Assembly: GCA_963813525.1 (NCBI GenBank) | Contig: CAWEZI010000005.1 | Span: forward strand, 1,736,001 to 1,800,000 | Direction of reading: 5' to 3' | From: Bog-756 sp963813525 | GTDB taxonomy: Bacteria > Actinomycetota > Acidimicrobiia > Acidimicrobiales > RAAP-2 | Length of the DNA stretch: 64,000 nucleotides | In this document: in pieces, positions 59,901 through 64,000 of the stretch | Numbering within the stretch: the first letter of the stretch is position 1 | Layout of the letters: each line of letters opens with the position of its first letter | Notes under the pieces: model-generated | Told to the model about the DNA's origin: nothing | What the model saw: only the letters and a program-made list of their open reading frames with translations | Databases searched by the model: none | Translations under genes and position numbers: made by a program

Positions 59901-60297
59901 CGACCACCGAGGCCTGCGACTCGGTCTCGAAGTGTTCGGCCAGCGCAGCCACCCGGGTGAGGGCCGCCTCGGGGGAGCCGAGGGCGACCAGCTGCCTCAC
60001 GAAAGGGGCCTCCTCGGGCCAGGTGAGGAGGCGCTCGCCGACGTGGAGCCCGACGGCTCCGTCCCCCGTCACCAAGGCGGCGGCATTGAACAGAGCCACC
60101 GCTTCACTGAGCGAGCTCCAGGCGCCGGCGTCACGCAGAGCCGAAAACGAGCGACGCTCGCCGGCCAGGGCCAGAGCCTGGGCCGTGCCGACATCGCCGT
60201 TCTGGCCGTGCACCATGCTCAACAGCACGGTGATGACCGTTCCCGAAACGTCACGGCGCCCGGCGTCACCGGTCGTCTGGTCAGCCTCGACGGTCAT
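56923..60297 (-). CDS. Large multidomain GGDEF-EAL cyclic di-GMP protein
   Basis: A 1124-residue protein from ATG 60297. Residues 1 to about 205 form an actinobacterial sensor-like domain ending in C-S-A-R-G-G-R-F-C-L-Y-A-L-S-W-D, similar in pattern to V4R-type ligand domains. A low-complexity A-P/T-E-R-A linker (about 205-278), a coiled coil (about 279-310) and two GAF-like regions (to about 640) follow. GGDEF with V-G-G-D-E-F near 746 and EAL with V-E-A-L-V-R-W near 877 look intact. It links a ligand signal to c-di-GMP synthesis or breakdown; which activity dominates is unknown. Confidence 0.88.
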   Translation of the reverse strand: MTVEADQTTGDAGRRDVSGTVITVLLSMVHGQNGDVGTAQALALAGERRSFSALRDAGAWSSLSEAVALFNAAALVTGDGAVGLHVGERLLTWPEEAPFVRQLVALGSPEAALTRVAALAEHFETESQASVVELAPDHALVRVSPRSAASRHAHLCEMTRGLLAQVPVLFGLAPALVSETECSARGGRFCLYALSWDDPETAAEPDPGATSFLQDWPAVVVDEPPPPFGGERPERQAPTAAARSQGIGGHATPAERAPLERAAPAHRATPTERATPTHRRVSELEEELDRMVAELDRVVAELDSMGVLLDGALGTAAELLNDDVDALLDRIARGADDVVGSHQYLLMVRVRPGAPLQIHQRGLLSDEAQILAAELWRDDPDDADGTRIIVDIASPQRLYGRLVELTSPGTRPAAARALELYAGYAAAALDIFGVLTDARRSDATGQALLSFSEALSGASSTEEVVQLLADTVPTVTGCDRAAVYLWDGGTGRLVPRAGTRGESRAGAIGPAIVPLRPSGRSGSTPWAAGVRRIEDATGPVTPGSPGAEPTAGGSAIALDTSDVAAVRTDSPLFDSLVRQGEVVVIDQATDDPELRRLLTESDVAASVVAPLFANRDFLGVVAAVFETVSPAVPTDDPDLHVRLAGLADQAATALQNRELLEQVSHMAWHDVLTELPNRRLFEDRVQQELVRSRRVGEPVCMFFVDIDHFKTVNDTLGHAAGDDLIRQVGQRLVDTVRRQDTVARVGGDEFAILLPGLSDQGSIDQLAQRSLEALSTPYLVFDQEVPSSASIGIAMAPEHGDSYDELLSHADEAMYRAKSLGRNAFQMYSRLVVDGEDGDLAVDDRTLHADLVNALARHEFFVVYQPYIDLHTDRVVGVEALVRWSHPRLGTLEPSAFIAVAERSDVIVSLDAWVIGQTCRQARLWLDRGLPPLRLSVNLASRDLSDPVLFDNVEGALAETGLDPSSLELEITERVVLDKNGPARENIERLRRLGVRFSIDDFGTGRSSLSRIGSFPVSTIKIDQSFIQVLGPDTEKNSLVSAIVSMADRLGLACVAEGVETSLQSRVLLQRGCTTAQGYFFSPPLLPDDVETMMTAVASADGRFQVVDGQLDVVGGLDADDDWD

Positions 60298-60450
60298 CGC
60301 TCGTCATTCAATCCCTCGGCGTCGTGAGGCGCGCCTCTCTCAGAAGTTCACCCTCTCCCTATCTGTCGACCTTCCGACCGCATTTCTTTACCGACGAGGC
60401 CCGGTAGGGCCGCACCCCCCGCGGCCGGGACCCTTAGTGACCTGGCCCTC

Positions 60451-60456
60451 TACAAT
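60451..60456 (+). promoter_or_regulatory. -10 element, leaderless arrangement (glutathione peroxidase-family gene)
   Basis: TACAAT, six bases, ATG 60463. Confidence 0.6.
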
Positions 60457-60462
60457 GGGGAA

Positions 60463-60951
60463 ATGTCCATTTACGAACCCCCTGTCCAGTCCCTCGACGG
60501 CCAGCCGTCCTCCCTTGGCGACTATCGCGGCAAGGAGCTTTTGGTGGTCAACGTGGCCTCCAAATGTGGTCTTACCCCGCAGTACGAGGGACTCGAACGT
60601 CTCCAGAAGACCTACGCCGACCGAGGGTTCACCGTCCTCGGCTTCCCCTGCAACCAGTTCGGTGAGCAGGAGCCGGGGTCATCCGAGGACATCGCCACCT
60701 TCTGCTCGGCCACCTACGGGGTCACCTTCCCCATGTTCGAGAAGGTCGAGGTCAACGGCGAGGGCCGTCATCCCGTCTACCAGGAGCTGGTCCAGGTGCC
60801 CGACACCGACGGCGAGGCCGGCGACATCCAGTGGAACTTCGAGAAGTTCCTCATCTCGCCCGACGGGGAGATCGTCAAGCGGTTCCGGCCGATGGTGGAC
60901 CCCGAAGCTCCGGAAGTCATCGACGCCATCGAGGCCAATCTGCCGGGCTGA
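60463..60951 (+). CDS. Glutathione/thioredoxin peroxidase family protein
   Basis: A 162-residue protein from ATG 60463. Catalytic Cys35 in V-A-S-K-C-G-L, P-C-N-Q-F-G-E-Q-E-P-G near 62 and W-N-F-E-K-F near 127 give the Cys-Gln-Trp-Asn tetrad. C63 may be the resolving residue, as in thioredoxin-dependent enzymes. It reduces peroxides in the cytoplasm. Because actinobacteria lack glutathione, thioredoxin is the likely reductant. Confidence 0.93.
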   Translation: MSIYEPPVQSLDGQPSSLGDYRGKELLVVNVASKCGLTPQYEGLERLQKTYADRGFTVLGFPCNQFGEQEPGSSEDIATFCSATYGVTFPMFEKVEVNGEGRHPVYQELVQVPDTDGEAGDIQWNFEKFLISPDGEIVKRFRPMVDPEAPEVIDAIEANLPG

Positions 60952-61030
60952 GGACGGAACCGGCCGACAGAACCGGGTGACGGCACCGGCGAGAGCGTCG
61001 GGACCGTTCCCGCCGAACAAGGGGAAACCG

Positions 61031-61861
61031 ATGCCAATCCCATCGACCAACAATGAGCCGGTCGTGGGGGCCATGACCCAGGTGTGGGCGTCTCTCCTTG
61101 ACGTCTGCCAGCAGATCAAGGCCACCCAGTGGGAATTGAGCACCGACTGTCCCGGGTGGACGGTCAAGGACCAGCTGTCCCACCTCATCGGCGTCGAGAG
61201 CCTGCTGCTGGGCGATACGCCACCACCGCCGCTGACCGAGGTCCCCGCCTACGTGCACAATGCCTTCGGGGAGATGAACGAGGCGTGGGTGGAGGCCCGT
61301 CGTCAGACGCCCGGCTCCACCGTTCTAGCCGAGCTGGTCGAGGTGACCAACCGGCGCATCGAGGAGCTGCGGTCCATGCCCACCTCCCGCTTCGAGGAGA
61401 TCGGTTGGAGCCCGGTGGGAGAGGTGCCCTACCGCGACTTCATGGAGACCAGGATCCTCGACAGCTGGGCTCACGAACAGGACATACGTCGGGCCCTGGG
61501 CCGCCCCGGCGGTCGCAACGGCGTCGGCGAGGCCACCGCTCTCGACCGGTGCCAGCGGACCATGCCCTACGTTGTGGGCAAGCAGGTGGCACCGGGGGAC
61601 GGGACGTCGGTGCTGTTCGCCGTGGTGGGCGTCATGGGACGCCAGATCCTGGTCCGCATGGTCGACGGTCGGGCCGAGGCGCAGACCGCGTCGCCCGATG
61701 CCCGGCCCACCGTGACATTGAGCATGGACCAAGAGGCGTTCTGGCGGCTCGGGTTCGGCCGGGTCGAGCCCAAGCGCCTGTTGGCCACAGGAGAGGTTCA
61801 AGTCGATGGTGAAGTGGCACTCGGTTACAAGGTGCTCGACGCCATGGACTTCATGATCTGA
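61031..61861 (+). CDS. Maleylpyruvate isomerase-family, mycothiol-dependent protein
   Basis: A 276-residue protein from ATG 61031 with AAGGGGAAA upstream. The N-terminal metal domain shows P-G-W-T-V-K-D-Q-L-S-H-L near 41 and S-W-A-H-E-Q-D-I-R near 146, the usual His ligands. The C-terminal part is an SCP2-like domain (about 200-276). Related enzymes use mycothiol to isomerise or detoxify substrates. Confidence 0.85.
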   Translation: MPIPSTNNEPVVGAMTQVWASLLDVCQQIKATQWELSTDCPGWTVKDQLSHLIGVESLLLGDTPPPPLTEVPAYVHNAFGEMNEAWVEARRQTPGSTVLAELVEVTNRRIEELRSMPTSRFEEIGWSPVGEVPYRDFMETRILDSWAHEQDIRRALGRPGGRNGVGEATALDRCQRTMPYVVGKQVAPGDGTSVLFAVVGVMGRQILVRMVDGRAEAQTASPDARPTVTLSMDQEAFWRLGFGRVEPKRLLATGEVQVDGEVALGYKVLDAMDFMI

Positions 61862-61920
61862 CCGGCCCCACCGGGCGAGGCGGGAGCGGGGTACCGCGGC
61901 CGGTACACTGACCTACTCGT

Positions 61921-63258
61921 ATGCGAGCCACAGTGGCACCCGAAGAGGGTAACAAGGTCCGTCTCTCTGTTGAGATCGACGAATCAGAGATCGACAAGGC
62001 CCTTGATCAGGTCATGCGCAGACTCTCACGTGAGGTCAAGGTGCCTGGCTTCCGCCCCGGCAAGGTCCCACGGCGGGTGATCGAGGCGCGCATGGGTGGC
62101 GCCACCGCTCTGCGGGGCGAAGCGATCCGGGAGGCCCTTCCCGACTTCTACGCCCAAGCGGTCACCGACACCGAGGTCGACCCCATCGATCGTCCGGAGA
62201 TCGACATCACCTCGGGCGACGAGGCGGGGGCCGTTTCCTTCGACGCCGTGGTCATGGTCCGTCCCGTGGTGGCCATCCCTGGCTACCAGGGGTTGGTGGT
62301 CACCCTCCCCGACATCGACGTCAAGGACGAGGAGATCGACGCCCAGATCGACCGGCTGCGTGCCACCTCGGGCGAACTGGTGGAAGTCTCCCGACCGGCC
62401 CGCGACGGTGACCAGGTCACCATCGACATCCATGGGACTCGGGCCACCCTCGGTGACGACAGCGATCTCGACGCCGATGACTATCTCTACGAGGTTGGGA
62501 GTGGACGGGTAGTCCCCGAGCTCGACGACCAGCTGCGCGGGGCCAAGACCGGCGACATCTTCCAGTTCACCGCCACGTTGCCCGACACCGACCAGACCAT
62601 CTCGTTCAAAGTGTTGGTCAAAGACGTGAAGGAGCTGGTGCTTCCGGAGGTCACCGACGAGTGGGCGGCGGAATCGTCGGAGTTCGACACAGCCGAAGCC
62701 CTGCGGGCCGATATCGCCCAACGTCTGCGTGAGCGGCACGTCGGGCAGGCTCAGCTGGCCCTTCAGCAGCGGACGGCAGAGGCACTGGCCGACCTGGTGC
62801 AGGAGGAGATCCCGGAGCCGCTGGTGTTGGAAGAACAAGGTGAGCGGATTCACGACCTCAACCATCGTCTCGAGGCCCAGAACATCTCGCTGGAGCAATT
62901 CCTCGGCGTCACCGGCCGCCAACCGGCCGAGTTCCTCGACGAACTGCGGGCGGGTGCCGTCCAGAGCGTCAAGGTGGATCTCGCCCTGCGGACGCTGGCC
63001 GACGAGGAGGACATCGAGGTCAGCGACGAGGAGCTCGACGAGGAGCTGGCCACCATGGCCACACGGCTCGAAATGGACGTTGACGAGGTACGCGAGCAGT
63101 TGGATCGGGGCGGACGCCTTGCGGCGGTACGCTCGGACAGGCGCAAGGCCAAGGCCATGCAGTGGTTGGTCGACACAGTTGATCTGGTCGACGAGGAGGG
63201 AAGGCCCGTCTCCCGAGACGAGCTCACGATGAACCAGGGCGAGGAGGACTCGGAATGA
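61921..63258 (+). CDS. tig: Trigger factor, ribosome-associated chaperone
   Basis: A 445-residue protein. N-terminal ribosome-binding domain with V-P-G-F-R-P-G-K-V-P near 40 (the GFRxGxxP signature). FKBP-like PPIase domain about 160-240 with G-D-Q-V-T-I-D and the conserved strand pattern, then a helical C-terminal domain. A TACACT element 11 bases upstream may be the promoter. It overlaps clpP by ATGA. Confidence 0.96.
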   Translation: MRATVAPEEGNKVRLSVEIDESEIDKALDQVMRRLSREVKVPGFRPGKVPRRVIEARMGGATALRGEAIREALPDFYAQAVTDTEVDPIDRPEIDITSGDEAGAVSFDAVVMVRPVVAIPGYQGLVVTLPDIDVKDEEIDAQIDRLRATSGELVEVSRPARDGDQVTIDIHGTRATLGDDSDLDADDYLYEVGSGRVVPELDDQLRGAKTGDIFQFTATLPDTDQTISFKVLVKDVKELVLPEVTDEWAAESSEFDTAEALRADIAQRLRERHVGQAQLALQQRTAEALADLVQEEIPEPLVLEEQGERIHDLNHRLEAQNISLEQFLGVTGRQPAEFLDELRAGAVQSVKVDLALRTLADEEDIEVSDEELDEELATMATRLEMDVDEVREQLDRGGRLAAVRSDRRKAKAMQWLVDTVDLVDEEGRPVSRDELTMNQGEEDSE

Positions 63259-63920
63259 AACTGAGCATGGACGGCACCAAGGGGACGAGAGACATGGACG
63301 TGCAGGCCTACAGCGTGCCGTGGGTAGTCGAGTCGACCAGTAGGGGGGAGCGGAACTACGACTTGTACTCCCGTCTGTTGCGGGAGCGCATCATCTTCCT
63401 CGGTACCCCGATCAATGACACGGTGGCCAACCTGGTCTGCGCCCAGCTCCTTTTCCTCGAGTCGGAAGAGGCCGACAAGGACATCCACCTGTACATCAAC
63501 TCGCCCGGCGGCGACATCACCGCCCTCTTCGCCATCTACGACACCATGAAGTACATCAAGCCGGACATGTCCACGTTCTGCTTCGGTCAGGCGGCCTCGG
63601 CCGCCGCCGTACTGCTCGGTGCGGGGACCAAGAACAAGCGCTTCGCCCTCCCGCACGCCCGCATCCTCTTGCATCAGCCCTTCGGCGGTGTCGAGGGCCA
63701 GGCCAGCGACATCGAGCTGCAGGCCAAGGAGATCTTGCGGATGCGTGACCTCCTCAACGGGATGTTGGCCAACGACACCGGCCAGACGGTCGAGCGGGTG
63801 TCCAAGGACACCGACCGCGACTTCATCATGACGGCCGACGAAGCCGTCACCTACGGGTTGATCGACGAGGTCATAACGGCCAGGGACGCGCTGTCCATCG
63901 AAGCGGTCGGGGCGGCGTAG
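63255..63920 (+). CDS. clpP: ATP-dependent Clp protease proteolytic subunit
   Basis: A 221-residue protein from ATG 63255, overlapping the tig stop. ATG 63294 preceded by AAGGGG is an alternative and would remove a 13-residue extension. Catalytic Ser in F-G-Q-A-A-S-A-A-A-V-L near 117, His in P-H-A-R-I-L-L-H-Q-P near 142, and an Asp in D-R-D-F-I-M near 190. The G-Q-A-A-S-A-A loop is like actinobacterial ClpP2 rather than ClpP1 (G-M-A-A-S-M). A final 80 bases follow with no gene seen. Confidence 0.93.
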   Translation: MKLSMDGTKGTRDMDVQAYSVPWVVESTSRGERNYDLYSRLLRERIIFLGTPINDTVANLVCAQLLFLESEEADKDIHLYINSPGGDITALFAIYDTMKYIKPDMSTFCFGQAASAAAVLLGAGTKNKRFALPHARILLHQPFGGVEGQASDIELQAKEILRMRDLLNGMLANDTGQTVERVSKDTDRDFIMTADEAVTYGLIDEVITARDALSIEAVGAA

Positions 63921-64000
63921 TCCTTTCAGCCGACCGATGGGACCTGTGCACTCCGATCCAGCCGCTAGGGTTGAGTTCTCGATTCGGTCAGACAGTGGAA

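Overview
The window comes from a high-GC, Gram-positive-type chromosome, almost certainly Actinomycetota. Evidence includes mycothiol-dependent and F420/PPOX-type protein families, a steroid/fatty-acid style acyl-CoA catabolic cluster, KdpFABC, tig-clpP, TANNNT promoters placed for leaderless transcripts, and many GTG/TTG starts. Gene content (DUF4031, DUF5679, several actinobacterial c-di-GMP proteins) would fit a deep branch such as Acidimicrobiia, but that placement is inference. No phage, transposase or CRISPR was seen.

Layout. 1-15413: lipid/steroid-like catabolism. It holds a partial Zn-alcohol dehydrogenase, two acyl-CoA ligases, an SDR, a P450 with its 3Fe-4S ferredoxin, a thiolase divergent from a paired acyl-CoA dehydrogenase operon, an esterase, VOC, rhodanese and DUF4031 proteins and a lipid-transfer-type thiolase. 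A palindrome fitting the KstR consensus lies between the thiolase and the dehydrogenases. 15436-21248: mixed accessory genes, including a secreted seven-unit RCC1 propeller, two DinB/mycothiol-type proteins, a PPOX protein, a FrnE-type DsbA and a methyltransferase fused to a Mug-type DNA glycosylase.

21274-34547: an elaborate kdp potassium locus. A four-gene reverse operon (histidine kinase, KdpE, full KdpD, second KdpE-like regulator, all overlapping by 4 bases or joined as tightly) diverges from a small membrane ORF, kdpF, kdpA, kdpB, kdpC and then, after a structured leader, a stand-alone KdpD N-terminal/USP protein. A kinase-less DUF4118 membrane protein and a lipoprotein follow on the other strand. 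34711-42534: single enzymes (OsmC, SDR, FAH, ArfB, hydrolases, nitrilase, SurE, aldose epimerase).

42535-47170: an island-like segment of lower GC. It holds two membrane glycosyltransferases and a decayed copy of one gene's 3' end, which is split by about 640 bases carrying two tiny genes. tRNA-Lys, tRNA-His and tRNA-Arg follow. 47862-64000: an orphan ParA, DedA, MBL hydrolase, two large GGDEF-EAL proteins, a limonene-epoxide-hydrolase-like enzyme, peptidase E, tRNA-Pro, Ppx/GppA, glutathione peroxidase, a mycothiol-dependent family protein, and the translationally coupled tig-clpP pair.

Two window-wide patterns stand out. At least ten genes have a TANNNT hexamer 6-7 bases before the start codon, the arrangement expected for leaderless mRNAs. 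Several genes end in short tandem duplications that include or abut their stop codon.
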